Source of the DNA: Chloroflexi bacterium HGW-Chloroflexi-3
Lineage (GTDB): Bacteria; Chloroflexota; Anaerolineae; Anaerolineales; Anaerolineaceae
Assembly: GCA_002842045.1 (NCBI GenBank)
Contig: PHBX01000001.1
Location: forward strand, 62,001 to 126,000
Direction: 5' to 3'
Length of the DNA: 64,000 nucleotides
This document shows positions 17,717 through 27,006 of this stretch, in pieces; position 1 is the stretch's first letter, and every line of letters starts with the position of its first letter. Below the pieces are notes generated by a model that worked only from the letters and a program-made list of their open reading frames with translations, was not told the origin of the DNA and searched no databases. Position numbers and translations under genes: made by a program.

Positions 17717-18667
17717 ATGGTTATATTAATTATAGTATTGGTCACAGTCTTAGTAATCGCAATCATTCTCACCGTGATTGGTCTGCGAAGTCCAGAATTT
17801 GATGAAAATCGAGTGCTCAATGAAAGATTAGATGAAATAAACCTTGATGATGGACCATTGGAACTAAGAAAATTAGAACTTTCTCTGCCATTTCAAGAAA
17901 GAGTCGTTTATCCGATTGCAAGAAAATTAGGTGAACTGGCAATTCGTTTTACGCCTCAAAACGCAATGCAATCCATTGAGAGAAAATTAGAATTAGCAGG
18001 AGTCTCCTCAGCTGTCGATCCAACCGTCATTCTCGCTACCCAATTTATTGGATTGGTTTTCTTTGGCGGTATCATTTTATTTGTACTTTCAATTGGATCA
18101 ACAGGTTGGCCATTAGGAAGAAAATTATTATTGTCATTACTCTTTGGTCTTATAGGTTTTTATTTTCCCAGCATGATTTTGTCTTCAAGAATTTCGAGAC
18201 GACAAAAAGAAATTCGAAAAGCAATGCCGGATGCATTGGATTTATTAACAATTTGCGTTGAGGCTGGTTTAGGCTTTGATGCAGCCATGCACAAAGTCAG
18301 TGAAAAATGGGAAAGCCAGTTATCGATGGCATTTGCCAGAGTAATACAGGAAATTCAACTGGGAAAAGTTCGAAGAGAAGCATTAAGGGATATGTCAAAC
18401 CGAATTGGTCTTCCGGAAATGACAAGTTTTGTCGCTGCAGTGATTCAAAGTGAACAATTAGGTGTATCTTTATCCAAGGTTCTTCGAATCCAGGCAGACC
18501 AGATGCGAATTCGCAGAAGACAGTTGGCAGAAGAAGAAGCTCATAAAGCCCCCATCAAAATGCTTATCCCAATGGGATTATTAATATTCCCATCGCTAAT
18601 GATCGTATTATTAACACCGGCAGCCCTCAGATTAATGCAATCTGCTCTCGGTGGTATGTTCCAGTAA
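17717..18667 (+). CDS. tadC: TadC inner-membrane platform protein
   Basis: The 316-residue protein is the second F-domain platform protein of the Tad pilus. It has membrane segments at the N-terminus, near the middle and at the C-terminus, with AMPDALDLLTICVEAGLGFDAA as the F-domain signature. ATG 17717 is preferred over the in-frame TTG at 17711 because GGAGG ends 7 nt before it. It ends the Tad run, and the comFC-like gene begins 15 bp later in the same direction, so read-through transcription is likely. No TadE/F minor pilin genes are present here. Confidence 0.93.
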   Translation: MVILIIVLVTVLVIAIILTVIGLRSPEFDENRVLNERLDEINLDDGPLELRKLELSLPFQERVVYPIARKLGELAIRFTPQNAMQSIERKLELAGVSSAVDPTVILATQFIGLVFFGGIILFVLSIGSTGWPLGRKLLLSLLFGLIGFYFPSMILSSRISRRQKEIRKAMPDALDLLTICVEAGLGFDAAMHKVSEKWESQLSMAFARVIQEIQLGKVRREALRDMSNRIGLPEMTSFVAAVIQSEQLGVSLSKVLRIQADQMRIRRRQLAEEEAHKAPIKMLIPMGLLIFPSLMIVLLTPAALRLMQSALGGMFQ

Positions 18668-18682
18668 ATTATAAGGAGTCCA

Positions 18683-19468
18683 ATGTCTTTCTGGGTAGAA
18701 TACCCATTTCTTAGCATACCTCTTTATAGATCAATATGGAAATTCATTGACTTTTTATTTCCACCCCATTGTGCTGGTTGTGGGTTGGTTGGGGAAAGGT
18801 TTTGTCCTGATTGTTCCCAACAGGTCCGATTTTTGGAAGGGAATATTTGTGAAAAATGTGGTGAACCACTTACTTTTTTACAACACAATATCCAGGAGTG
18901 TAATGATCATTTAAAAAGCCTGAAAATGATTAGATCTTTTTCCTTCTACCAACCCCCACTTTCATTAGCAATTCAAAAATTGAAATATCATCGCGACATT
19001 GGTATAGCAGAAGTGCTGGCAATTTATCTTGTGGAATTGTACAATAAAAATAAAATGGATATTGATATGGTAATACCAGTACCATTAAGCAAAAAAAGGT
19101 TACATGATCGTGGTTACAATCAGTCTTTTTTGCTTGCATTACCATTTGCTATGATGATCAATAAACCAATAAAAAAGCAGTCGCTGCGTCGATTTAAAGA
19201 CACCAGTTCTCAAGTTGGTCTGGATCGACACGAGCGTTTAATAAATGTATCCGAAGCTTTTATCGCGGATTCCGATGAGGTAAATGGAAAAAACATTATT
19301 TTAATTGATGATGTTTCAACAACCGGATCAACTTTGGAAGCTTGTGCAATAGCGTTGAAAAATGCTGGGGCAAAGGATATAGTTGGATTAACACTAGCTC
19401 GTGCTGTTCATACCCGTAATGGTTTTAGTGATCAACTTAACGATGCCGTAACTGCACAAAATTTTTGA
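18683..19468 (+). CDS. comFC: ComFC-family phosphoribosyltransferase-like protein
   Basis: The 261-residue protein has an N-terminal zinc ribbon made by paired Cys motifs (CAGCG, CPDCS, CEKCG) and a C-terminal type I phosphoribosyltransferase fold. The PRPP loop is IILIDDVSTTGSTLEACA. ComFC/GntX proteins are needed for natural DNA uptake in Bacillus and Helicobacter, where they act on incoming single-stranded DNA. Lying right after a pilus operon it could support competence, but Tad pili are not proof of uptake. AAGGAG precedes the ATG. Confidence 0.9.
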   Translation: MSFWVEYPFLSIPLYRSIWKFIDFLFPPHCAGCGLVGERFCPDCSQQVRFLEGNICEKCGEPLTFLQHNIQECNDHLKSLKMIRSFSFYQPPLSLAIQKLKYHRDIGIAEVLAIYLVELYNKNKMDIDMVIPVPLSKKRLHDRGYNQSFLLALPFAMMINKPIKKQSLRRFKDTSSQVGLDRHERLINVSEAFIADSDEVNGKNIILIDDVSTTGSTLEACAIALKNAGAKDIVGLTLARAVHTRNGFSDQLNDAVTAQNF

Positions 19469-19483
19469 TCCAGGAGGAATAAA

Positions 19484-20047
19484 ATGGCAACCAAGATCGA
19501 TATCTTTACTAAAAATCTTAAAATGAATGAAAGATTGGAAGAGTATGTGAACAAAAAAGTCACAAAACTTTATCGATATTTGAATGACATCGATGAAACC
19601 AGAGTTGATCTTTCGTATATTAAATCTGCCAGAAATGCTTCCGATCGTCAGGTAGCTCAATTAACCATTCGCGGAAAGGGATTCATCCTTCGTACTGAAG
19701 AAAGAGCCGATGATATTTTTGCTGCGATTGATGAATCCGTGGAAAAAATGCAACGACAAATCGCACGACTAAAAGGGAAACGACAAAAGGGTCGCGGTGA
19801 TGGCATGCCTCTTTCGGAACTGGCTTCAGAACTTCCAGAGTATGAAGAAATAGAGGAAGTTCCTGAAATTACACGCAGAAAAACATTCTCGTTGATCCCA
19901 ATGGATGAACTTGAAGCAATTGAACAAATGAAAATGTTGGGCCATGAAGACTTCTTTGTATTTTTCAATATGAATACTGAAAGTATAAACATTCTCTATC
20001 ACCGCAGGGATGGTGGCTACGGAATAATCGAACCTAAATTAGGATAA
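19484..20047 (+). CDS. hpf: Long-form ribosome hibernation promoting factor
   Basis: The 187-residue protein is a long HPF. Residues 1-100 form the RaiA/YfiA domain that binds the 30S decoding region (IDIFTKNLKMNERLEEYVNKKV, first 20 or so residues). Residues about 130-187 form the dimerisation tail with MDELEAIEQMKMLGHEDFFVF and NILYHRRDGGYGIIEP. Long HPFs make 100S ribosome dimers in resting cells. It has an AGGAGG site, follows comFC by 15 bp and ends at a strong terminator. Confidence 0.95.
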   Translation: MATKIDIFTKNLKMNERLEEYVNKKVTKLYRYLNDIDETRVDLSYIKSARNASDRQVAQLTIRGKGFILRTEERADDIFAAIDESVEKMQRQIARLKGKRQKGRGDGMPLSELASELPEYEEIEEVPEITRRKTFSLIPMDELEAIEQMKMLGHEDFFVFFNMNTESINILYHRRDGGYGIIEPKLG

Positions 20048-20062
20048 TTTACATAAATTCAC

Positions 20063-20092
20063 TGGGGCTGCAAATGCAGCCCCATTTTCATT
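20063..20092 (+). terminator. Terminator after hpf
   Basis: A perfect GC-rich hairpin TGGGGCTGC-AAAT-GCAGCCCCA is followed by TTTTCATT. Confidence 0.85.
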
Positions 20093-20163
20093 AAATTTTT
20101 TATTACGTTTTTGTACATTTTATCCCTTATCTCCTTTTAATGCGCGTGCACAAATATCCAACC

Positions 20164-20192
20164 TTGTCACCCATTGGCGCCTGGACTATAAT
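20164..20192 (+). promoter_or_regulatory. Promoter of the efp operon
   Basis: TTGTCA (20164-20169) and TATAAT (20187-20192) have an ideal 17-bp spacer. The start codon of efp is 35 nt further on, with GAGAAGGTG as ribosome site. Confidence 0.85.
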
Positions 20193-20226
20193 CTAGCTAA
20201 TAATTTTAGATTGAGAAGGTGTTTTT

Positions 20227-20790
20227 ATGATCGATGTCAATGAACTTCGCAAAGGCGTAACTTTTGAATTAGATGGAAATCTGTATAAAGTATTGGACTA
20301 TGGGCACAATAAATCTGGTCGAGGATCAGCTACTATCAGGATCAAAGCCAGAAATATGATTACTGGCTCCACCATTGAAAAAACATTCAATTCTGGGCAA
20401 CAGGTTCAGGATGTGCGTCTTGATTACCATAACGCGCAATACTTATATAATGACGGTGAATTTTATTATTTTATGGATAACAATACATTTGATCAATATC
20501 CATTACAATCTGAAATTCTTGCTGACTCAACAAATTTTCTCAAAGAAAACATGGAAGTGAAGATAACTTTTTATAATGCAAAGGCAATTGATATTGAATT
20601 ACCGATCTCAGTAGACCTGGAAGTTACTTACGCTGAAACAGCCGTTAAAGGTGATACCGCAACGGGTCAAACCAAAAAAGTCGAAGTGGAAACTGGAGCG
20701 ACTGTTTATACGCCTTACTTCATTTCAACCGGGGATGTGATCAGAATCGACACTAGAACTGGTGAATATATCACCCGTGTAACCCAATAG
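20227..20790 (+). CDS. efp: Translation elongation factor P
   Basis: The 187-residue, three-domain EF-P relieves ribosome stalling at polyproline. The N-terminal KOW-like domain, OB domains II and III, and the C-terminal VTYAETAVKGDTATGQTKKV and GDVIRIDTRTGEYITRV signatures are all present. The domain I tip loop reads K29-S-G-R-G rather than KPGKG, so the residue usually modified (Lys) is Arg32 and the Pro is Ser. Arg at this site is rhamnosylated by EarP in some Proteobacteria; no EarP, EpmA or Ymf-type partner is visible here. It is followed 2 bp later by a Cys-rich gene. Confidence 0.95.
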   Translation: MIDVNELRKGVTFELDGNLYKVLDYGHNKSGRGSATIRIKARNMITGSTIEKTFNSGQQVQDVRLDYHNAQYLYNDGEFYYFMDNNTFDQYPLQSEILADSTNFLKENMEVKITFYNAKAIDIELPISVDLEVTYAETAVKGDTATGQTKKVEVETGATVYTPYFISTGDVIRIDTRTGEYITRVTQ

Positions 20791-20792
20791 AT

Positions 20793-21122
20793 ATGCGAAC
20801 TCCTTATGGTCAGGAATGTCGCTTCTTTTTCGGTGACTATTTCCGAGGACGAAACTTTGAAGAATGTCGTTTAATGACCGATTCATACTCCAAACTGAAT
20901 TGGTCAACAAAAATTTGTAAGTCTTGCCCTGTTCCCAATATCTTACAGGCAAATGCCTGTCAACATATGCAATTAACAGGTGTTATTAAGAAAGACTTTG
21001 GTTTTATCAAACGCGTGAATGTTTCCGCTTATTGTGAAAAAAGTAAAACAAAAGTTAAAGAACCACATGTCGGTTGTGGACAATGTCACCCATTACCAGA
21101 TATTTTTCTTGAGGGAAAATAA
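20793..21122 (+). CDS. Unknown Cys-rich small protein
   Basis: I do not recognise this 109-residue protein. It has eight cysteines, two as CxxC pairs (CKSC and CGQC), plus ECRF, ECRL, NACQH and AYCEK. This pattern suggests one or two metal sites (zinc or Fe-S). It has no signal peptide or membrane segment. The gene starts 2 bp after the efp stop and ends directly before the TTG of the HAD-DinB gene, so all three are co-transcribed and probably coupled. The link to translation is only positional. Confidence 0.7.
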   Translation: MRTPYGQECRFFFGDYFRGRNFEECRLMTDSYSKLNWSTKICKSCPVPNILQANACQHMQLTGVIKKDFGFIKRVNVSAYCEKSKTKVKEPHVGCGQCHPLPDIFLEGK

Positions 21123-22331
21123 TTGATTATTTTATTTGATCTGGACAATACGCTCCTTGGGAATCCAATGGAGACCTTCTTACCTGCCTACCTTCATCGC
21201 CTTGGGCAATATTTATCTGATTATTATTCACCCAAAGAACTTCCCCCTGCAATATTAAATGGGACCGAGCAAATGATCAATAATGTTGATCCATCCAGAA
21301 CCCTGGAAGAATGTTTTGATGATTATTTTTATCCCTTAATTGGCACCGAGAAGGAAATTCTAGAATATAAAATTTTAAATTTTTATCAAAGAGAATTTCC
21401 AAAATTAGCACCATTAACAAAAGAGATTCCGCATGCAGCTTCACTTATTAAAAATTTATTAGAAAAAGAAGACAAATTAGTTATAGCTACCAATCCTCTT
21501 TTTCCAAAAATTGCGATTGATCATCGAATAAATTGGGCAAATTTAGGCATTGAACTGAATGAATTAGAATATGTGTCAAATTTTGAAGAACTTCATTTTA
21601 CAAAACCACGACCTGAATTTGTTGCTGAAATCCTGGGAAAAATTGGTTGGCCAGATGAACCAGTTGCCATGATTGGTAATGAATGGGATATGGATATTTT
21701 ACCTGCAGAAATTTTAGGAATTCCAACCTATTACATAGGCAAGCCACCTGATCAGTCCGAATTTTTATTGCATCCTCTCAGTTCTTCAGGAACGATTGAA
21801 AATGTTTTGGATTGGATCAATCATTTAAATTTGAAAAATCACGAATTTGAGTTGAATAATTCTAAAGCAGCATTAATAGCAGTTTTACGAGCTACTGCTG
21901 CTAATATGGATTCTTTTTTGAGAATGCAAATCTCTCCTTCACTTTTCAAACAACGGTCAAAAGCAGACGAATGGTCTTTAATTGAAATTATTTCACACAT
22001 GGCTGATGTTGATGAAGAAGTGAATATTCCTCGTATTCAAATGATAACGAGTGAAGGTAATCCATTCATCGAAGCTGCGTTAACAGATCAATGGGCTGAT
22101 GAAAGAGAATATATTTTAAATAACCCTGAGAAAGAATTATTGAGATTTATCCATAACAGAGTATCTTTAATTGGAATGATAGAAAGTTTAACACCACAGC
22201 AATGGAATAAATCAATCAACCATGCTATTTTTGGACCTACTCCAACATCAGAATTAATTAAGTTTATTGTTCAACACGATCGTATTCACATTAATCAAAT
22301 GGTAAAGACCTTGGAAATCATATCTCAATGA
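21123..22331 (+). CDS. HAD-family hydrolase fused to a DinB-like domain
   Basis: The 402-residue protein combines two domains. Residues 1 to about 235 are a HAD phosphatase: motif I FDLDNTLLG at the start, a helical cap, ATNP as motif II, the motif III lysine in FTKPRPEF, and motif IV in MIGNEWDMDI. Residues about 245-400 resemble DinB_2/DinB-like four-helix metalloenzymes, with ISHMADVDEEV and QHDRIHINQM supplying the His ligands. The start is TTG at 21123, right after the previous stop, with GAGGGAAA upstream. Substrates are unknown; a DinB domain suggests a metal-dependent thiol or transferase function, but that is a guess. Confidence 0.8.
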   Translation: MIILFDLDNTLLGNPMETFLPAYLHRLGQYLSDYYSPKELPPAILNGTEQMINNVDPSRTLEECFDDYFYPLIGTEKEILEYKILNFYQREFPKLAPLTKEIPHAASLIKNLLEKEDKLVIATNPLFPKIAIDHRINWANLGIELNELEYVSNFEELHFTKPRPEFVAEILGKIGWPDEPVAMIGNEWDMDILPAEILGIPTYYIGKPPDQSEFLLHPLSSSGTIENVLDWINHLNLKNHEFELNNSKAALIAVLRATAANMDSFLRMQISPSLFKQRSKADEWSLIEIISHMADVDEEVNIPRIQMITSEGNPFIEAALTDQWADEREYILNNPEKELLRFIHNRVSLIGMIESLTPQQWNKSINHAIFGPTPTSELIKFIVQHDRIHINQMVKTLEIISQ

Positions 22332-22484
22332 AATTTGATCCAGTTATTTACATCGAAACCTTTACGAATCCGAACAAATAAATCTTTTAGAAATTAACTT
22401 TAGGTAAAACATGTAGAGTTTTATTAGAAATTCATAAGATGTACCAAAAAACATTATCAAAAAATAGCCAATACATAGGTAGAT

Positions 22485-22493
22485 TGGTATAAT
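22485..22493 (+). promoter_or_regulatory. Extended -10 promoter of ftsH
   Basis: TGG-TATAAT is an extended -10 element ending 39 nt before the ftsH start. No good -35 is seen. The 22332-22484 part of this gap shows no other feature. Confidence 0.6.
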
Positions 22494-22532
22494 CTTCTAA
22501 AAGAAAAAAGACTTTCCTTGTTGGGAGGCATA

Positions 22533-24392
22533 GTGAATTCAAGAAATCAATCGTATGTAATCTACTTGCTGCTATTTATCGCCATCATTGTTATGGCATT
22601 CTATAGTTTCAGTCAGCGTAGTAGTGCGGAATCTTTAACCATAAATCAGATTGCAGCAGATATTAAAGCTGGAAAAATTTCTGAAGTTGAAGAAAGCGAA
22701 AATCGTCTAAGAGTTAAATATCTGGAAGATGCTCGTGAAGGTTTGTCAACCAAAGAATCAACAGCGACTTTGGTAGAACAATTATTAAATCTAGGAGTGA
22801 CACAGGAGGATTTGAATCCTGATAAAATCCGCATCGTCATCAAAGCCCCTAGTGCATGGGTTGGTGTTCTGACCGCCTTAGGGTATATTCTACCTTTCTT
22901 AATTTTAGGTGGCGCATTCTTTTTCATTTTCCGGCAAGCGCAAGGCAGTAATAATGCCGCCATGTCCTTTGGAAAATCAAAAGCCAGAATGTTCACAGGT
23001 GATCATCCTACTGTAACTTTTGTGGATGTAGCCGGGGTGGAAGAGGCAAAAGAAGAATTGAAAGAGGTTGTCGAATTTTTACGCGAACCTCAAAAATTTA
23101 TTTCTTTAGGAGCACGTATCCCGAAAGGTGTTTTATTAGTGGGTCCTCCAGGAACAGGTAAAACATTGTTAGCCAAAGCAGTCTCTGGCGAAGCAGGTGT
23201 ACCATTCTTTTCTATCTCAGGTTCAGAGTTCGTTGAAATGTTTGTCGGCGTAGGTGCGAGTCGAGTTCGCGATTTATTTGATCAAGCCAAACGACATTCA
23301 CCATGTATCGTTTTTGTAGATGAAATTGATGCAGTTGGCCGCCAACGTGGTGCTGGTTTAGGTGGAAGTCATGACGAACGAGAACAAACATTAAATCAGA
23401 TGTTGGTGGAAATGGATGGCTTTGATACCGATACAAACATTATCATTATGGCCGCCACCAACAGACCAGATATTCTCGATCCTGCTTTGCTTCGTCCTGG
23501 ACGTTTTGATCGCCGTGTCGTTCTTGACAGACCTGATGTGCGTGGACGAGAAGCTATTCTCAAAGTCCACGTGAGAGGGAAACCTCTGGAAGATAATCTC
23601 GATTTAAGTGTAATCGCCCGTTCAACTCCAGGCTTTGTAGGTGCAGATCTGGAAAACCTGGTTAATGAAGCCGCTATTTTGGCTGCCAGACGTAATAAGA
23701 CTTTAATTGGACAAAGTGAATTTGAAGAATCCATTGAGCGGGTGATCGCCGGTCCTGAGAGAAAGAGCCGTTTGATCAGTCAGGAAGAAAAAAGGATTGT
23801 TGCGTACCATGAAGCCGGCCACGCCGTAGTCATGCATGTCTTACCAAATGGAGACCCAGTCCAAAAAGTGTCAATTATTTCACGTGGTATGGCGGCAGGA
23901 TACACACTCGCACTTCCGCAGGAAGATCGATTATTGATGGCAAAGAAGAAAATGTTTGCAGATATGGTTGGGCTCCTTGGCGGAAGAGCAGCAGAAGAAT
24001 TAGTGTTTGATGATATTACTTCAGGCGCATCCAATGATATTGAACGGGTCAGCAAATTAGCCAGAACAATGGTCATGCGGATGGGTATGAGTGAAGATCT
24101 GGGTCCAATGGTTTATGGTCAAAAAGAAGAATTAATTTTCTTGGGCCGCGAAATATCCGAACAACGTGATTACTCAGAGAATGTCGCTGAAAAAATAGAT
24201 AAGGAAGTTCGATCCATTGTGAATGATGCCTATCGAGAAGCGAAGCAAATTCTGACAGATTACCGTGAAAAATTGGACGATGTTGCCACAAAATTATTAG
24301 AAGTTGAAACATTATCAAAAGAAGAGTTCGAAAAAATCTTCCCGTCCCCTACTCTTAAGAAGAGTGGTGTGCCTGAATTACTAAAAGCATAA
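22533..24392 (+). CDS. ftsH: ATP-dependent zinc metalloprotease FtsH
   Basis: The 619-residue membrane protease degrades damaged membrane proteins and regulators. It has two membrane segments (about residues 8-25 and 105-128), an AAA+ module with Walker A GPPGTGKT, Walker [12 protein letters not shown] and the second region of homology ending in LRPGRFDRR, and a zinc protease site HEAGH. The more distal Asp ligand region follows. In-frame TTG 22518 is possible, but GTG 22533 is chosen because GGGAGG lies 4 nt before it and the protein then begins [12 protein letters not shown]. It is a single-gene unit with its own promoter and a shared terminator. Confidence 0.96.
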   Translation: MNSRNQSYVIYLLLFIAIIVMAFYSFSQRSSAESLTINQIAADIKAGKISEVEESENRLRVKYLEDAREGLSTKESTATLVEQLLNLGVTQEDLNPDKIRIVIKAPSAWVGVLTALGYILPFLILGGAFFFIFRQAQGSNNAAMSFGKSKARMFTGDHPTVTFVDVAGVEEAKEELKEVVEFLREPQKFISLGARIPKGVLLVGPPGTGKTLLAKAVSGEAGVPFFSISGSEFVEMFVGVGASRVRDLFDQAKRHSPCIVFVDEIDAVGRQRGAGLGGSHDEREQTLNQMLVEMDGFDTDTNIIIMAATNRPDILDPALLRPGRFDRRVVLDRPDVRGREAILKVHVRGKPLEDNLDLSVIARSTPGFVGADLENLVNEAAILAARRNKTLIGQSEFEESIERVIAGPERKSRLISQEEKRIVAYHEAGHAVVMHVLPNGDPVQKVSIISRGMAAGYTLALPQEDRLLMAKKKMFADMVGLLGGRAAEELVFDDITSGASNDIERVSKLARTMVMRMGMSEDLGPMVYGQKEELIFLGREISEQRDYSENVAEKIDKEVRSIVNDAYREAKQILTDYREKLDDVATKLLEVETLSKEEFEKIFPSPTLKKSGVPELLKA

Positions 24393-24399
24393 AACAGAG

Positions 24400-24428
24400 A
24401 AAGCACTGGCTCACACCAGTGCTTTTTT
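24400..24428. terminator. Bidirectional terminator between ftsH and miaA
   Basis: The inverted repeat AAAGCACTGG / CCAGTGCTTT around CTCACA has T-runs on the plus strand and Ts on the minus strand, at the stops of two convergent genes. Confidence 0.85.
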
Positions 24429-25374
24429 ATTCCGGTTGAATCCAACCCGACTCTGATTGTATGTATTCTATAACTTTTCTGGAATCTAATTCATCACCCT
24501 CAAACCACACAATATTTGGATCATTTGCCTTAAACCAATTTGCCTGGCGACGAACGTACGTCCGTGAATTTCTTTTCATTAAAATAACGGCTTCATCAAG
24601 GGTATTCTCTCCCTGGACATATCCTGCTAGTTCCCGATATCCAATGGCAGACATTGAAGGTAAATTAGAAGAATACCCAAAATCCAGCAATCTTCTCACT
24701 TCTTCGATGACTCCATTTTCTATCATCTTATCAATTCGATCATCAATTCGTTGGTATAAACCAACTCGATCCCAGCTAATCCCAATAATTTTCTGGGTGT
24801 AAATTGAAGCATTCTTTCGACGTTGTTCTGAAAAACGGTGTCCGGTTTTCAACATTACCTCTATTGCACGCACTGTTCTACGTAAATTTCTAAAATCGAT
24901 GATTTTCGCAGCTTCGGGATCAACCTTTTGAAGAAATTCGTATAACTTTAATTTTCCAAATTGTTCTGCATAATTTTCAAGAAGTTCTCTTAATTGCTGA
25001 TCCGATTTTAATTCAGGCATTTCCCAATTATGTAAAATTGCATGGACGTACTGACCGGTTCCCCCAACGACAATTGGAATTTTTGTCTCTTGATGCATAT
25101 TAGCGATAATCTCAGTTACTTGTTGCTTAAAAATAGCGACGCTGATTGTCTTATCCGGATCCGCAATATCAATCATATGATGCTTGATATTCGCCATTTC
25201 TTCCGCATCAGGTTTAGCAGTCCCAATATCCATCATTCGATAGAAATATCTTGAATCTGCGGATATTATCTCGGTATTCAAAATGGTAGCTAATTGGACG
25301 GAAAGATCTGTCTTACCAGATGCGGTTGGTCCGACAATAAAAATAACTGGTTTTTTTAAATTATGCTTCCACAT
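24427..25374 (-). CDS. miaA: tRNA dimethylallyltransferase
   Basis: The 315-residue enzyme adds a dimethylallyl group to A37 of tRNAs that read UNN codons. The P-loop is GPTASGKTDLS, the DSRYFYRMMDIGTAKP region matches the DSxQxYxxMDIGTAKP motif (with Arg-Tyr for the usual Gln/Leu), and GGTGQYVHAI is the next signature. Length is typical. Its start overlaps the stop of yraN by 14 bp. It uses DMAPP, which could come from the isomerase encoded elsewhere in this window. Confidence 0.95.
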   Translation of the reverse strand: MWKHNLKKPVIFIVGPTASGKTDLSVQLATILNTEIISADSRYFYRMMDIGTAKPDAEEMANIKHHMIDIADPDKTISVAIFKQQVTEIIANMHQETKIPIVVGGTGQYVHAILHNWEMPELKSDQQLRELLENYAEQFGKLKLYEFLQKVDPEAAKIIDFRNLRRTVRAIEVMLKTGHRFSEQRRKNASIYTQKIIGISWDRVGLYQRIDDRIDKMIENGVIEEVRRLLDFGYSSNLPSMSAIGYRELAGYVQGENTLDEAVILMKRNSRTYVRRQANWFKANDPNIVWFEGDELDSRKVIEYIQSESGWIQPE

Positions 25375-25720
25375 TTTTAAACCACTTAATTTGATATTTC
25401 TGGGTTTGAGGATTTCGAATGATTGCGATTGTATCTATCCGCCAGTTAAGATTATTTGATGAAAGATTATCCAAATATTCATTGGCCACCATTTCAATTT
25501 TTTCAATTTTTTTGGTATTAACAGCTTCTTCAGGATACCCAAATTTTATAGAAGATCGGGTTTTTACTTCAAAAAAAACCAAATCGTCATTTTCAAATCC
25601 AATTATATCGATCTCACCATATTGGGTGCGGAAATTTGTTTCAACTATTCGAATACCTCTCTCGCTGAGATAATATTGTGCTGTTTCTTCACCCCAATGG
25701 GCTAATTCTTGTTTATTCAT
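25361..25720 (-). CDS. yraN: YraN/UPF0102-family nuclease-like protein
   Basis: The 119-residue protein has the YraN PD-(D/E)XK-like fold. It begins with GEETAQYYLSERG, then NFRTQYGEIDIIG (catalytic Glu-Ile-Asp) and FFEVKTRSS (Glu-x-Lys). Family members are small endonuclease-like proteins of unclear cellular role, possibly in recombination or repair. A TAGAAT lies 12 nt before the ATG with no ribosome site, suggesting a very short leader. It overlaps miaA by 14 bp. Confidence 0.92.
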   Translation of the reverse strand: MNKQELAHWGEETAQYYLSERGIRIVETNFRTQYGEIDIIGFENDDLVFFEVKTRSSIKFGYPEEAVNTKKIEKIEMVANEYLDNLSSNNLNWRIDTIAIIRNPQTQKYQIKWFKNVEA

Positions 25721-25839
25721 AAATGATTAAAAATTCTATCATGGTTGAAGGGATTCGAATTCAAATTCGTGCTAAACTTGACTATAGCTGGTTCATTGTT
25801 TGCAAAATTATTATCTGGGATGTCATATTTGGAGGGATT

Positions 25840-26994
25840 TTGCCGTCTGCCGAAATTATTACTATCGGAACAGAACTTTTATTAGGGGAAATTCAGGATA
25901 CAAACACGCGTTTTATAGCCCGTTTCTTACGCAATGAAGGAATAGACCTTTTTCGTACAACTATGATTGGTGATAATGAAAACAGAATTACATCTACAGT
26001 AATGGAATCATTATCACGTTCAGATATTGTTATAACAACAGGTGGCCTGGGACCAACTGTTGATGATCCAACCAGAAATGCAATTGCAAGAGCAATTGGC
26101 ACAGAATTGGAATTTCGGACTGAACTCTGGGAACAAATAAAACATCGTTTTGAGCGTTTTGGGAGAATTCCTACAGAAAATAACAAGAAACAGGCTTTCA
26201 TCCCTATGGGTGCTACTGCAATTGAAAATGCTGTGGGAACCGCACCGGCTTTTTATTGTCGGATAGACAATGGATTGGTCATTTCTTTGCCTGGAGTACC
26301 AAAAGAATTGGAATACTTGTTAGAAAATCAAGTGAAAGGTATTCTCCGAACTCTGTTTAACAATAAATATGTAATACAAACCTATGTAATTCATACATCG
26401 GGAATTGGTGAATCTGTCATTGATGAAAAAATCGCCGATTTAGAGACGCTTACCAATCCAACGGTTGGGATCGTTGCTTATCCTGGACAAACAGATATCA
26501 GAATTACAGCCAAAGCCTTAAATAAAAAGAAGGCAGCAAAAATGATTTCAAACATCATGGATATAATCACACAAAGAATGGGTGGTTTTATTTTTGGATT
26601 TAATGAAGATACACTTGATGAAGTCATAGCAAAGTTGTTGCTCAATTTAAATATAAAAGTTTGTTTGATTGAAAAAGGAACTGATCAACTGATTACACAA
26701 TTATTACAAAAATATAATATTCTGGTTTCGGATTCGGAAAAATCCATCCTTGGGTATACAGATAGTTTTGAAAAAAACCAGGAAAACCTTTACAAACTGA
26801 TATATCCTAATATTCTCCTGGTTACAGAACTATCAAAAACAATTGATAAAAGTGCTACGCTCTCTATAGACTATTTTCACCGCAACCAAAGAATTAATAA
26901 ATCCTTTCAATTTGGTGGACATGATAATCTCGCTTTAACCTGGGCGGCTAATACAACCATGCACTTTCTTAGGTCTCAACTTATACAATCCTGA
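25840..26994 (+). CDS. cinA: CinA-family protein with degenerate C-terminal domain
   Basis: The 384-residue protein has an intact N-terminal MoCF-like domain: SAEIITIGTELLLGEI, NTRFIARFLR, TTGGLGPTVDD and SLPGVPKELEYL. The middle KOW-like region follows. The C-terminal 130 residues occupy the place of the PncC nicotinamide-nucleotide deamidase domain but lack the SCTGG catalytic serine motif (the region reads EKGTDQLIT). The longest frame starts at 25723, but TTG 25840 is chosen because GGAGG lies just upstream and the family normally begins at this point. It heads the run cinA-amidohydrolase-glgA-glgC-malQ. Confidence 0.85.
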   Translation: MPSAEIITIGTELLLGEIQDTNTRFIARFLRNEGIDLFRTTMIGDNENRITSTVMESLSRSDIVITTGGLGPTVDDPTRNAIARAIGTELEFRTELWEQIKHRFERFGRIPTENNKKQAFIPMGATAIENAVGTAPAFYCRIDNGLVISLPGVPKELEYLLENQVKGILRTLFNNKYVIQTYVIHTSGIGESVIDEKIADLETLTNPTVGIVAYPGQTDIRITAKALNKKKAAKMISNIMDIITQRMGGFIFGFNEDTLDEVIAKLLLNLNIKVCLIEKGTDQLITQLLQKYNILVSDSEKSILGYTDSFEKNQENLYKLIYPNILLVTELSKTIDKSATLSIDYFHRNQRINKSFQFGGHDNLALTWAANTTMHFLRSQLIQS

Positions 26995-27006
26995 TCGGAG
27001 GAATGA

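Noticed and set aside
22332..22484. Gap between the HAD-DinB gene and ftsH examined for a small RNA or gene
   Set aside because: No open frame with a ribosome site and no stable hairpin; only the ftsH -10 region at its end.
25741..25770. Inverted repeat CGAATT-CA-AATTCG before cinA as an operator
   Set aside because: Short and EcoRI-like palindromes of this type are common in AT-rich DNA; no second copy nearby and no clear promoter overlap.
25723..25839. N-terminal extension of cinA from ATG 25723
   Set aside because: The 39 extra residues match nothing in the family, while TTG 25840 has a GGAGG site and the normal CinA N-terminus follows it.
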